Below are positions 15,443-25,758 of a stretch of DNA of 35,364 nucleotides, piece by piece. Below the pieces are notes generated by a model. That model was given only the letters and a program-made list of their open reading frames with translations, was not told where the DNA came from and did not search any database. The translations under genes and the position numbers were made by a program. How positions within the stretch are numbered: position 1 is the first letter of the stretch; each line of letters opens with the position of its first letter. Origin of the DNA: Streptomyces aurantiacus JA 4570 (lineage in GTDB: Bacteria > Actinomycetota > Actinomycetes > Streptomycetales > Streptomycetaceae); NCBI RefSeq assembly GCF_000414115.1, contig NZ_AOPZ01000186.1:1-35364 (forward strand), written 5' to 3'.

Positions 15443-18400
15443 CCGAGACGCGCGGGACGCGGCCGAACTCAGGGCCAAGATCCTCGCCGAAAGACTCGCG
15501 GGACGGCAGGGCGGCCGCGGCCGTCGCGGCGTCATCCCGCCCGCCGACCGGCAGCGGCCGCTGCCGCTGTCCTTCGGCCAGCAACGGCTGTGGTTCCTGG
15601 ACCGGCTCTCACCGGGCAGCCCCGAGTACCTGGTGCCCTGGACGGTACGGCTGCGCGGCGCGCTGCGCGTCGACGCCCTGGAGGCGGCCTGGCTCGACGT
15701 CGTCGCCAGGAACGAGATCCTGCGCACCCGGTACGCCCTTGAGGGCCATGAGCCGGTCCAGGTCATCGGCGGGGAGTCGGAGACCGACTTCGCGGTCGTC
15801 GATCTCGCCGACCGCCCCGCGGACGAGCGCGAGAAGTTCGCCCTCGCGTTCGCCGACGACCAGGCGCGCTCCCCGTTCCGCCTCGACACCGATCTGCCCG
15901 CGCGCCTGCGGGTGGTGCGCCTGGCCGCCGACGACCACCTCCTGGTGCTCGTCATGCACCACATCGCCTGCGACGGCTGGTCGCTCGACCTGGTCGCCGA
16001 GCAGCTGACGACGGCGTACCGGCGCAGGGTCGACCCCGGCACGGCAGGGGACGCCGAAGCGCCGCGCGCCCAGGTGCAGTACGCGGACTACGCGGCCTGG
16101 CAACGGGACCGGCTCTCCGGAGCCGAGCTGGACCGCCAGCTCGGCTACTGGCGCGAGGAACTCGCCGGGCTCACGACGGTCGAGCTGCCGACCGACCGGC
16201 CCCGGCCGCACGTCAGGGACCACAGCGGCGCCACCCTGCGCTTCGAGCTGCCGGCCGACCTCGCGGAGGGGGTCCGCCTGCTCGCCAGGCAGCAGGAGAC
16301 CACCGTGTTCACGGTGCTGCTCACCGCGTTCCAGGTGCTGCTCTTCCGCCACACCGGGCAGCGGGACATCACGGTGGGCACGCCGGTCGCCGGACGGGAA
16401 CGGCCCGAACTCGCCAACCTCGTCGGCTTCCTGATCAACACGGTGGTGCTGCGCAACAAGTGGGAGGGCGACCCGAGCTTCCTCGACCTGCTCGGCTCCG
16501 CCCGGCGCGCCGTCGGGCAGGCGCTGGCGCACCAGGACGTGCCGTTCGAGCAACTCGTCGAGGAACTCGCCCCCGAGCGCGATCTGGCCCGCACCCCGCT
16601 GTTCACCGTCATGTTCGGCCTGCAGGGCGGCGGCGCGGCGGAGCCCGGCCTGCCGGGCCTGACCGCGGAGCCGGTCGACGTGGCGTGGTCCGTCGCGAAG
16701 TTCGACCTCAACCTGCAGCTCGCCGAGGCGCCGGACGGCCGTATCGGCGGCTTCCTCGAATACGCCACCGCACTCTTCGACGAGGCCACCGTGGCCCGCC
16801 TCGCCCGCCACTACCACCGGCTCGTCGCCGCGCTCGTCGCCGAACCGGAGAAGTGTGTGTCCGACGCGGATCTCCTGTCGGCGCAGGAGCGGCACCAGCT
16901 GCTCGTCACCTGGGCGGGCGGCGCCGAGCCCGACCGGGTCCTCGACGAGGACGGCCTCCTCGGCTCGGCCGTCGGCATGCACCAGGCGTTCGAGAAGCAC
17001 GCCGCGGCGGCCCCGGACGCCGTCGCGCTCGTCTTCCAGGACGAGTCCCTGACCTACGGTGAGCTGAACGCGCGCGCGAACCGGCTCGCGCATGTGCTGC
17101 GGGCGCGGGGCGTCGGGGCCGACAGCCTCGTGGGCGTCTGCCTGGAACGCGGCATCGACCTGGTGGTGAGCCTGCTGGGCGTGGTGAAGGCAGGCGGGGC
17201 GTATGTGCCGCTGGACCCCTCGTATCCGGCGCGCCGGCTCGGCTACATCCTTGAGGACACCGGCCTGCGCCTGCTCATCACCCGGGACGAGCACACCGAG
17301 GTGTTCGCGGACTCCTACCAGGGCAACCTCATCTCCCTGGACAACGACGCGGACCTGCTGGCCGGTGCCGTCACGACCGACCCCGAGCCCCTCACCACCC
17401 GTGACCACCTCATGTACGTCATCCACACCTCGGGGTCCACGGGGAGGCCCAAGGGCGTGTGCATGACCCACCGCAACGTGCTGCGCCTGTTCGCCTCGGC
17501 CCACGAGCACTACGACTTCGGTCCCGCCGATGTCTGGCCGCTGTTCCACTCGTACGCCTTCGACGTCTCGGTCTGGGAACTGTGGGGCGCGCTCGGGCAC
17601 GGCGGCACGCTGGTCGTGCCGTCCTACGAAGTGACCCGCTCGCCGGACGAGTTCATCGACCTGCTCGTACGGGAGCGCGTCACCGTCCTCAATCAGACGC
17701 CGTCGGCCTTCCGCACGCTCCTCGCCGCGACCGGCCCCGGCGACGCACGCCTCGCCGAGCTGCGGCTGCGCGCGGTGATCTTCGCGGGCGAGAAACTGGA
17801 ACCCGCCGAACTCCTGCCGTGGTACGAGGTGTTCGGCGACGCGGGCCCCCGGCTGATCAACATGTACGGCATCACCGAGACCACGGTGCACACGACGTAC
17901 CACCACATACAGCCGGAGGAGCTGGGCCCGGCGGCGCCGAGCGTCGTCGGACGCGGCCTGAGCGACCTGCGCGTCCACGTACTCGAACCGGGGGGCCACC
18001 CGGCCCCGGTCGGGGTGGTGGGCGAGCTGCACGTCGGCGGGCCCGGTCTCGCGCGCGGCTACCTGAACCGGCCGGATCTGACCGCCGAGCGGTTCGTACC
18101 GGACCCGCACGGTCCCGCGGGCGCGCGGCTGTACCGCAGCGGCGACCTGGCCCGCCGACGCGAGGACGGCACGCTCGAGGTCATCGGCAGGGCCGACAAC
18201 CAGGTCAAGATCCGCGGCTTCCGCATCGAGCCCGGCGAGATCGAGGCCACCCTGGCCGAGCACCCCGCCGTGCGCACCGCGGTGGTCCGGGCCAGGGCCG
18301 GACACGACGGGACTACGCACCTGGTCGCCTATCTCGTGCCGGAACAGGCCGCGTCCGGCCTCGACCGCGGCGCCGTCCGGGCCTGGCTGGCGAGCCGCCT

Positions 18401-21400
18401 GCCGAGCCACCTCGTGCCCGTCTCCTATCTGGAGATCCCCGCGGTCCCCCTGACGGCCAACGGGAAACTCGACACCGCGGCGCTGCCCGAGCCGGACTCC
18501 GCGGCGGTGGCCACGCGCAGCGCCTACGAGCCGCCGCGCACCCCGGGCGAGCAGCGGGTGGCCGGCGCCTGGCGGGAGGTGCTCGGCACCGACCGCGTCG
18601 GCGTGCACGACAACTTCTTCGAACTCGGCGGCGACTCGCTGCGGGCGGTCGCGGTCGTGGGCGCCCTGCGCGCCCAGGGCATCGACGCCGCCGTACGCGA
18701 TCTGTTCGAGCACCGGACGGTCGCGAGTCTGGCCGAAGCGCTCGCCGAACGCACCGGCACAGCCCAACCGCTGCCGAGCATCGAGCCGTTCTCGCTCCTG
18801 TCACCCGCCGACGCCGCCCGGCTGCCCGCCGGCCTCGTCGACGCCTACCCGATGTCACAGGTGCAGGTGGGCATGGTCATCGAGATGCTCGCGGGTGAGC
18901 TGCGCAACTACCACAACATCACGTCGTTCAGCATCCGCGACAGCGACCCCTTCGACGCGGACGCCCTGCGTGCCGCCGCCGCGGAGCTGACCGACCGGCA
19001 CGAGATCCTGCGCACCTCGCTGCACCCCACGGAGTACACGGAGCCCCTGCAACTCGTGCACCCGACGGCCACGTTGCCGCTGGCCGTGACCGATCTGCGC
19101 GGCCGGCCCGCCGACGAGCAGGAGCGGGCGGTCCGCGCCTACATCGCCGACGAGCGCCGCGACGTGTTCGACCTGTCCCGGGCGCCGCTGCTGCGCCTAG
19201 GCGTGCATGTGCACGACGACGGCTGGCGGCTCTCGATCACCGAGTGCCACGCCATCCTCGAAGGGTGGAGCTACCACTCGCTCCTGATGGAACTGCTCAA
19301 CCTCTACCGTGCCGTCCGCGCGGGCGCGCCCCTTCCCGAGCGCCGCCCCGTGGCCACCCGCTACGCCGACTTCGTCGCCCTGGAACGCCGGACACGCGAT
19401 TCCGCGGAGCATCAGGAGTACTGGCGGGGCGTGCTCGACACCCACACGCGGATGCGCATGCCCGAGGCGTGGGCGGCGCGCGGGGAGGAGCGGGCCGCGA
19501 ACGCCCCGTACCAGATCTGGGTCCCCGTCGCCGACCTCCACGACGGACTGCGCGACCTGGCGGGCACGGTGGGCGTGTCCCTCAAGAGCGTGCTGCACGC
19601 CGCCCATCTGAAGGTCATGAGCACCCTCACCGAGGAGAAGGCGTTCTACTCCGGCCTGGTCTGCGACACCCGGCCGGAGGTGCCCGGAGCCGACCGGCTG
19701 TACGGGATGTTCCTCAACACCGTGCCGTTCCCCTTCCGGCTCACCGCGGCGACCTGGCGCGAGCTCGTCGCCGACGTCTACGCGCGGGAATCCGAGGTGT
19801 GGGTCCACCGCAGGTTCCCGCTCTCCTCGATGAAGCGCGCCCAGGGCGCGGGCGGCACCCGGCTCATCGACGTGTTCTTCAACTACCTCGACTTCCACAT
19901 GGTCGACACCGACCTGGTCGACTTCGGCGACAGCATCGACGAGAGCCCCAACGAGTTCCCGCTCGCCGTGACCTCGCTCGGCGGGCACATCGTCCTCACC
20001 ACGAGCCCCGACGTGCTCGACCGCGAGCACGCCGAGCGTCTCGCCGCCGGCTACCGGCGCGTCCTGGAGGCGATGGTCGCGGACCCCGACGGCGATGCCC
20101 GCGGCAGCCATCTCACACCGGACGAGCGCGACCGGCTCCTCGCCGCACACCACGGCACCGCGGAAGGGCACGAGACCGCTGAGAGGATCAGCACGCCTGC
20201 GGACCGCGTCGCCGCACACGCCCGCACCGCACCCGAACGGGCCGCGGTGATCGGCACGGACGGCGAGGTTCTCAGCTATGCCGAGCTCGACGACCGCGCG
20301 GGACGGCTCGCCGCCGTCCTGCGCGAGCGCGGCGTCGGCCCCGACATCAGGGTCGGGATCCTCCTCACCCACCGGGCGGAGCTGATCGTCGCGATCCTGG
20401 CCGTCCTCAAGGCAGGCGGCGCCTATGTGCCCCTGGACCCCGAACACCCCGCGGAGCGGCGGGAACACGTCCTCACCGACAGCGGGGCCGCGCTCGTCCT
20501 GACCGAGGAGGCACTCGCCGCCGGGCTCGGGGCTCACACCGGACGGGCCGTGCTCGTGGACGCCCCTGAGCTGTCGGCCGCCGCGCCCGCGGGCGACGAC
20601 CTGCCCGCGCCGGATCCGGACGCCCTGGCGTACACGATCTACACCTCCGGATCCACCGGAACACCCAAGGGCGTGATGATCACCCACCGGGGCCTGGCGA
20701 ACTACCTCGACTGGGCCGTGCGGCGATACGAGGTGACCGAGGGCGGCGTCGTGCCGCTCCTCGGCTCCGTCGCCTTCGACCTCGCGGTGACGAACCTGCT
20801 CGTCCCGCTCGCGGGCGGAGCCGCGGTGCGGCTGCTCCCCGACGACCGCCCCGTGGACGCGCTCGCGGAGCTGCTCCGTGGCCCCGGACGGTTCGATCTG
20901 CTCAAGGTCACGCCCGCGCATCTGGAACTCCTGCGGGCCCGGCTGGCCGACGGCGGGCCGATCGACACGGTCGGCACCTTCGTGGTCGGCGGCGAGGAAC
21001 TGCGCGCCGACAGCGTCCGGGCCTGGCGCGAGCTGGCCCCCGGCGCGGTGATCGTCAACGAGTACGGCCCCACCGAAACCGTGGTGGGCTGTGTCGTGGC
21101 CGATGTCACCGCCACCGCCGCCGACGCGACCCGGGTGCCGATCGGCGCACCGATCGCCGCCACCCGGGCGTACGTCCTCGACCGGTTCGGCAATCCGGTC
21201 GAGAACGGTGTCGTCGGCGAACTCCACCTCGGCGGCGCGGGCGTCGCCCGGGGCTACCTCGGCAGGCCCGACCTCACCGCCGAGCGCTTCGTCCCCGATC
21301 CGTTCTCGGCAGGCGGTGGCCGGCTGTACCGCACCGGTGACCTCGTACGGCGTCGCGACGACGGCGACCTCGAGTTCCTGGGCCGCGCCGACAGCCAGGT

Positions 21401-23138
21401 GAAGATCGCCGGACACCGGATCGAACCGGGCGAGGTGGAGGCGGTGCTGCGCACCCACCCCGACGTCGCGGACGCGGTCGTCGTCGCCCGCGAGGACACA
21501 CCGGGCGACCGGCGGCTCGTCGGCTACGCGGTGGCGAGCCCCGGAGCCGAGCCGACCCCCGGCGCACTCCGCCGGTTCCTCGGCGAGAAGCTGCCCGGCT
21601 ACCTCGTGCCCGCCGCGCTGCTGCTGCTCGACGAGCTCCCGGTCACCATCGGGGGCAAGATCGACCATCGGAGGCTGCCCGCACCGCAGGAACGGCCCGA
21701 GCTGACCGTGCCGTTCGCACGGGTCCGCAATACGGTCGAGGCCCGCATCGCCGACATCTGGGTCAAGGTGTTCGGCCTCGACCGGGTCGGCAGGGACGAC
21801 AACTTCTTCGAGCTGGGCGGGGATTCGATGATCAGTCTGCGCATCGTGGCCGAGGCCACGGCGCGCGGCATCGAGCTCGACCTGCGGGACGTCCTCGAGT
21901 ACCCCACGGTGGCCCAGTTGGCCGACCGGCTCCGCGGCGGCGAGGTCGCGGGTGTGCTCGACCAGGTGCGTGCCGACGCGGAGCTCGACCGGGCGTTCAC
22001 CGTCTCGGCCGCGGGCCGAGCGGTCGGCGCCGACGCGCCGGTGCTGCTCACGGGCGCGACGGGATTCGTCGGCGCGTTCCTGCTGCGTGAGTTGCTCGAC
22101 CGCACCACGGGCCCGGTGCGCTGCCTGGTCCGGAGCGCCGACGCCGCCGAGGGCGCCCGGAGGATCCGGGACGCGCTGCTGCGCTTCTCCCTGCCCGACG
22201 CGGACGTCGACGACAGGGTCGAGGTGGTGCCCGGCGATCTGGCGGCGGTGCGGTTCGGCCTCGACGACGCCGCGTTCGCCGCGCTCGGTGACGGGCTCGC
22301 CGCGATCTACCACAACGGTGCCAAGGTCAACGCCGTGTATCCGTATCCCGCGCTGCGGGCCGCCAATGTGCTCGGTACGAAGACGCTCATCGAGCTGGCG
22401 GCCCGCGCCAACACGCCGCTGCACTACATCTCGACGATGTCGGTGTTCTCGCCCCGGCAGGTGGAACGGGGCCCGGTCGGCGAGTACTCCGCCGCCGACG
22501 ACCTGGACGGCATCCCCGACGGCTACTCGCAGAGCAAGTGGGCCGCCGAGTCGCTGGTCCGGGCCGCCGCCGCACGCGGCCTCGCGGCCACGGTCCACCG
22601 CCTGGGCACGATCTCCTGGCACAGCGGGACCGGGGCGGCCAACCCCGAGGACGTGGTCTGCCGGGCCATCACCGCCTGCGCGCGCCTCGGCGCGATCCCG
22701 GTCGCCGACCTGGAACTCGACCTGGCCCCGGTGGACTACGCGGTCGCCGCGATCGTCGAACTCTCCCGGCGCAGCGACGGCACGGGCGAGCTGTTCCACA
22801 TCATCGGCGGACAGCCGGTGCGCTGGAAGGACATGGCGGGATGGCTGGCCGAGCACACCGGCGAACCGGTGGCTTCGCTGCCGTATCTGACCTGGCGTGC
22901 CCGGTTGCTCGCCGCGGCGGAGCTGCCGGGGGGCGGGGACCTGAAACTGCTCCTCCCGCTCTTCCCGAACGTGGACTTCGACCCGGAGCAGCCGCTGATG
23001 AAGCAGGACCACACGGCGCCGCTCACCGAGCGCCGGCTCGCCGCGGCGGGGCTGCGCCGGCCCACGCTCGGCAAGGACGAGCTCGGTCGCTTCCTCGGCC
23101 GCCAGCGTGAACTCGGCGCCCTGGCCGCCGCCAGGTAG
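15432..23138 (+). CDS. NRPS C-A-T-C-A-T-R, terminal module with thioester reductase (Thr-like, Asn)
   Basis: A 2568-residue synthetase. GTG 15432 is preferred: GAGGAG lies 8 nt upstream, while ATG 15414 lacks a site; the start overlaps the previous gene by 11 nt. Domains: C1 (HHIACDGWS, about 177), A1 (HTSGSTGRPKG about 666; NMYGITETTV about 810), T1 (ELGGDSL, about 1068), a divergent C2 (ECHAILEGWS, about 1273), A2 (YTSGSTGTPKG about 1737; NEYGPTETVV about 1876), T2 (ELGGDSM, about 2131). A C-terminal reductase follows (about 2200-2568) with Rossmann motif GATGFVGA, Thr in YISTMS, and YSQSK giving the Tyr/Lys pair. Codes: D-V-W-N-I-A-M-V-H-K (8 of 10 to Thr DFWNIGMVHK) and D-L-T-K-V-G-E-V-G-K (Asn type, DLTKxGEVGK). 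The reductase should release the chain as an aldehyde, or an alcohol after a second reduction, using NAD(P)H. No thioesterase domain is present. Confidence 0.96.
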
Positions 23139-23154
23139 TACCGCCCGGCGACAA

Positions 23155-23215
23155 CTGCCCGCGCGACATGGCGACATGGCGCCAATCCTGGTCCAGACGT
23201 GGTGCGCGCGGGCAG
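23155..23215. repeat. 11-bp perfect inverted repeat in the NRPS-carbamoyltransferase gap
   Basis: CTGCCCGCGCG (23155-23165) and its exact complement CGCGCGGGCAG (23205-23215) flank a 39-nt loop. The left part of the loop region holds a tandem GCGACATG octamer (23163-23178). There is no T-run after the stem. It could be a partial terminator, an mRNA-stabilising hairpin or a regulator site in the 143-bp gap; I cannot tell which. Confidence 0.6.
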
Positions 23216-23281
23216 CGCGAGATTGACTTTTCCGGCGACGATCTCAGTCGTCCCAGGAAATAATGACGAGCGGAGAACTCG

Positions 23282-24226
23282 ATGCGGGAAAAGCGTCGGC
23301 ACTTGCTTTCCATCGCGGACCTGACGGACGCTGAGCTGTTTCACCTCGTGCGCATGGCGCGTGGCTACGCGGCGACCGCGGCGGCGGGTTCCGCCTACGA
23401 GAAGGTGTTGGCGGGCCGGGTCATAGGGACGTACTTCCGGAAGACGTCCACAAGGACCCGCACGGCGTTCTCGTCCGCGGCCCTGCGCCTCGGCGCCGAG
23501 GTGATCGCCTATGGGCCGGGGGATCTTCAGGAGAACACCGGGGAGACCGTGGAGGACACCGGCCGCGTGCTCTCCAGGATGCTCGACGGCCTCGTCGCCC
23601 GCACCGCCGGGCCGGACCGGGAGTTCGCCGCCTATGCCGCGCAGGACCGGATGGCGGTCATCAACGCGATGAGCGAGGGGGAACACCCCACGCAGGCACT
23701 CGCCGATCTCACGACGGTACTGCGCGTGCGCGGCGAGGTCGACGGCGCGAAAGTGCTCTATGTCGGGGAGGGGAACAACTCGGCCGTGGCCCTCGCGCTC
23801 GCGCTCACCCGGTTCAAAGGCACCGAGCTCTACGTCATCACACCTCCGGGTTACGGCCTGCCCGCGGAGACGCAACAGCGTGCGAAGAGTTACGCGGAAG
23901 CGTCCGGCAGCACGTTCGTGTGCGCCCACGATCTGGCCCGGGCGCCGAAGTCCACGGATTTCGTCTACACCACCAGGTGGCAGACGACGGGCACCAGCAA
24001 GGCCGATCCGGACTGGCGGACGGTATTCGACCCCTTCCGCGTGGACGCGGCCCTGATGGCCCGGTACCCCGATGCCAGGTTCCTGCACGACCTGCCCGCC
24101 CACCGGGGCGAGGAGGTGACCGCGGAGGTCCTGGACGGCCGGGTGAGCGCGGCCTTCGACCAGGCCGAGAACAAGATGCACAGCGCGGCCGCCGTCCTCG
24201 CGTGGTGCCTGGCGGGCGCCTCATGA
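23282..24226 (+). CDS. Ornithine/aspartate carbamoyltransferase-family enzyme, likely tailoring
   Basis: A 314-residue cytoplasmic transferase that moves a carbamoyl group from carbamoyl phosphate to an amine. ATG 23282 follows GGAG by 6 nt. The carbamoyl-phosphate half is intact: FRKTSTRTRTAF (about 52-63) and EGEHPTQALADL (about 132-143), with a GEGNNS loop at the domain junction. The amine-specific half is not standard. The OTCase SMG loop is replaced by TTRWQTTGT, and the HCLP signature reads HDLP (about 278), neither HCLP of OTCases nor HPLP of ATCases. A substrate other than free ornithine is therefore likely. In viomycin and capreomycin clusters, OTCase homologues (VioL, CmnL) are assigned carbamoylation of a diaminopropionate residue. 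By analogy this enzyme may make a ureido side chain, or a citrulline-like precursor, for the NRPS product. It lies 143 bp after the NRPS on the same strand. Confidence 0.88.
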   Translation: MREKRRHLLSIADLTDAELFHLVRMARGYAATAAAGSAYEKVLAGRVIGTYFRKTSTRTRTAFSSAALRLGAEVIAYGPGDLQENTGETVEDTGRVLSRMLDGLVARTAGPDREFAAYAAQDRMAVINAMSEGEHPTQALADLTTVLRVRGEVDGAKVLYVGEGNNSAVALALALTRFKGTELYVITPPGYGLPAETQQRAKSYAEASGSTFVCAHDLARAPKSTDFVYTTRWQTTGTSKADPDWRTVFDPFRVDAALMARYPDARFLHDLPAHRGEEVTAEVLDGRVSAAFDQAENKMHSAAAVLAWCLAGAS

Positions 24227-24312
24227 CACCGCGGACCGCATGACCTCTCGGCATCACTCGACCCCACTCGACACCACCGGCAGAGATCCGCTCTCGACCC
24301 GGCGCCCAGCCC

Positions 24313-24570
24313 CTAGTCGTGGTAGTCGTGGATGCGCCAACCGACGCCCGGGAGTTCCTCGAAGAGCCGGGCCGCGACCAGCTCCTCGGCCTGCCGTCGC
24401 GGGGCCCGTGCGTCGACCACGACTCTGAGCTCCCTCATGGTGATGACGCGGCCGGTGGGGTTTCCCCCCGTCCAGCAGATCGCGGAGACGTACAGGCGGA
24501 ACGCCCCGTCGGACAGGAACCGCACCCTCCAGTTCCACGGGAACCGTTCATCGATGTGTGCCCACGGCAT
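24313..24570 (-). CDS. Small DnaD/phage-type hypothetical protein
   Basis: An 85-residue protein starting MPWAHIDERFP and ending RIHDYHD. The pattern MPW-x-x-(I/L)-D-x-(R/H)-F, then AFRLYVSAICW, then GWRIHDYH near the end resembles the N-terminal winged-helix-like segment of replication or phage-associated proteins common in actinobacterial integrative elements. The frame is open further upstream, but ATG 24570 is chosen because conserved sequence begins there and longer versions would run through the divergent regulator. The ribosome binding site is weak (AAAGAAG). The gene is convergent with the carbamoyltransferase and divergent from the XRE gene. Function is unknown; it may be a leftover of an integrated element. 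The family guess comes from pattern memory only. Confidence 0.65.
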   Translation of the reverse strand: MPWAHIDERFPWNWRVRFLSDGAFRLYVSAICWTGGNPTGRVITMRELRVVVDARAPRRQAEELVAARLFEELPGVGWRIHDYHD

Positions 24571-24741
24571 CGGCGCTTCTTTCGTCGGCGTTGACTGTTC
24601 CTCGGCTGAGCACTTCTCGTATACAGGGTGTCTACGCAAACGCACAGCGCTTTGGGGGATACGCCCCAAGGCTTGCGGGGGATGGCTTATCCGCGGCTCG
24701 TGGCGTAGGCATGAGCAAGCGCACGGCGACAGGCAGGCGGG
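24571..24741. promoter_or_regulatory. Divergent intergenic region with candidate operator dyad
   Basis: This 171-bp gap separates two diverging genes. It holds an imperfect dyad, CTTTGGGG (24650-24657) and CCCCAAGG (24664-24671) with a 6-nt centre, and a GTATAC palindrome near 24619-24624. Either could bind the adjacent XRE regulator. A TTGACT at 24591 has no well-spaced -10. No confident promoter is called. Confidence 0.35.
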
Positions 24742-25158
24742 ATGAGCCTCATGGGCGAGCAGGAGCGGACGGACTTCAACGACCTCGTACGCGGGCGCCG
24801 GGCCGAACTGGGCATCAGCCTGCGGGAATTGGAGGCGCGGTCCGTCGACCCGGAGGCCGGTGAGCGGGCCCGGTTCGGGTGGATCTCCAAGGTGGAGAAG
24901 GGGCGGCCGACCGACGCCCCGCCTCCCGCGCTGCTCCGCGCCCTGGCGGTGGGCCTCGAACTTCCGCTGCGAGTGCTCCAGGAGGCCGCGGCGGCGCAGT
25001 TCCTCGGCATGACCTCGTACGTGTGGAGCGAGGACCGTACGACGCGGGTGCTGGCCGCGCGGATCGAGGAGATGTCGGACGCCGAGCGCCGGCAGTTGGC
25101 GGACATCGCGGAGACGTTCGCCCGCAGGCGTGCGCGGAGCGAGGGTGCGACGGGGTAG
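24742..25158 (+). CDS. XRE-family helix-turn-helix regulator
   Basis: A 138-residue DNA-binding protein. The Cro/cI-type helix-turn-helix occupies about residues 10-70: DLVRGRRAELGISLRELEAR, then WISKVEKGR as the recognition/turn region, then ALLRALAVGLELPL. The C-terminal half is helical with a charged IEEMSDAERRQLADIAETF segment that may dimerise. The start is ATG 24742, preceded by a weak GGCGGG; ATG 24751 is possible. It is divergent from the small phage-type gene and 150 bp upstream of a small unknown gene, an arrangement like repressor modules of integrative elements. It could instead be a host regulator controlling its neighbour. Target and ligand are unknown. Confidence 0.85.
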   Translation: MSLMGEQERTDFNDLVRGRRAELGISLRELEARSVDPEAGERARFGWISKVEKGRPTDAPPPALLRALAVGLELPLRVLQEAAAAQFLGMTSYVWSEDRTTRVLAARIEEMSDAERRQLADIAETFARRRARSEGATG

Positions 25159-25308
25159 TGCGGGGCGCCGGTGCGCGGCAACTCGCCCTGGCCGCCGACC
25201 GGCCGGTGTGGCACAGTCGGTGATCCGCCGCCTGGGGGGCGCAGTCGGAATCCACCGCGCACGGTCTCTGCCGTGCGGCGGTGACGAGGGTGGCCGCGAG
25301 GGACTGGG

Positions 25309-25563
25309 ATGGCAGACGACGACGCGCAACGATGCGATGAGCCGGGCGAGTTGAGTGAGCCGCGGGCCGAGTTCGACATGGAGTTCGTGGACTGGCTGCC
25401 GGGTGGCAGGGCCGTGATCCCGGTGGAGAGCCAGGGGCGGTTCACCTGGCTCGTGGTGCGCGGGCACGTCTCGGAACAGGCGCGCCAGGAGTTCGTACGA
25501 GAGCTCCAGCACATCGTGGGACGCGGGCTCTGGCGGCAGGACTGGCCGGCCGGGGCGCCCTAG
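25309..25563 (+). CDS. Small conserved-looking hypothetical protein, 3' end set by a MITE
   Basis: An 84-residue soluble, acidic protein: MADDDAQRCDEPGEL at the start, then MEFVDWLPGGRAVIPVE, TWLVVRGHVSEQARQEF and HIVGRGLWRQDW. No family was recognised. ATG 25309 follows GAGGGA by about 7 nt. It lies downstream of the XRE gene in the same direction; the 150-bp gap holds a 7-bp hairpin CGCACGG/CCGTGCG (25258-25277). Its TAG stop (25561-25563) is the first three bases of the inverted-repeat element that follows, so insertion of that element may have replaced the original C-terminus. The conserved-looking part ends just before the junction, so any loss is probably short. Confidence 0.65.
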   Translation: MADDDAQRCDEPGELSEPRAEFDMEFVDWLPGGRAVIPVESQGRFTWLVVRGHVSEQARQEFVRELQHIVGRGLWRQDWPAGAP

Positions 25564-25712
25564 GGCGTGTCCGATGGGTCGGCGCGGCGTCGCGACGCCT
25601 GGCACGCACGCTCGCCGCGTTGCCGAAACGTCCTAGTAGCTCCTTCCCCAAGCTCTCAGCTTCGTTCGAGCAGCCGCTCCTTGCTCCACGCCGACCCATC
25701 GGACACGCCCTA
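25561..25712. mobile_element. 152-bp MITE with 24-bp perfect terminal inverted repeats
   Basis: The left end TAGGGCGTGTCCGATGGGTC (continuing to 25584) is the exact reverse complement of the right end at 25689-25712. No transposase is inside. Both junctions read CTAG (25560-25563 and 25710-25713), fitting a YTAR target as used by IS5-group elements; a TA duplication of the IS630/mariner kind is also possible. Inside is a 14-bp palindrome GGCGTCGCGACGCC (25586-25599). Non-autonomous elements with GGGCGTGTCC ends recur between Streptomyces genes. Transcribed, it would fold into a long hairpin and could act as a terminator for the gene on its left. Confidence 0.88.
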
Positions 25713-25758
25713 GCCGGGCGCTAACCTGGTGCGGGAGAGGACGCCGGATGCCATGCGC

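Noticed and set aside
19197..23177. 1326-codon minus-strand open frame opposite the last NRPS
   Set aside because: Its composition is a mirror of the NRPS codons, with no family motif; the plus strand has complete C, A, T and R motifs.
23223..23266. TTGACT at 23223 as a -35 for the carbamoyltransferase
   Set aside because: No -10 at 16-19 bp; TAATGA at 23261 is 32 bp away.
23282..24226. Primary-metabolism argF (ornithine carbamoyltransferase)
   Set aside because: No arg genes are nearby, and HCLP and SMG signatures are replaced; the location behind the NRPS suggests a tailoring role.
24571..25605. Upstream extension of the minus-strand small gene to a 430-residue protein
   Set aside because: The extension runs antisense through the XRE gene and MITE and shows no family sequence; conserved sequence starts at 24570.
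25561..25712. Plain transcription terminator
   Set aside because: 24-bp perfect arms, CTAG at both junctions and a 104-bp non-matching interior fit a MITE better, though it may still terminate transcription.
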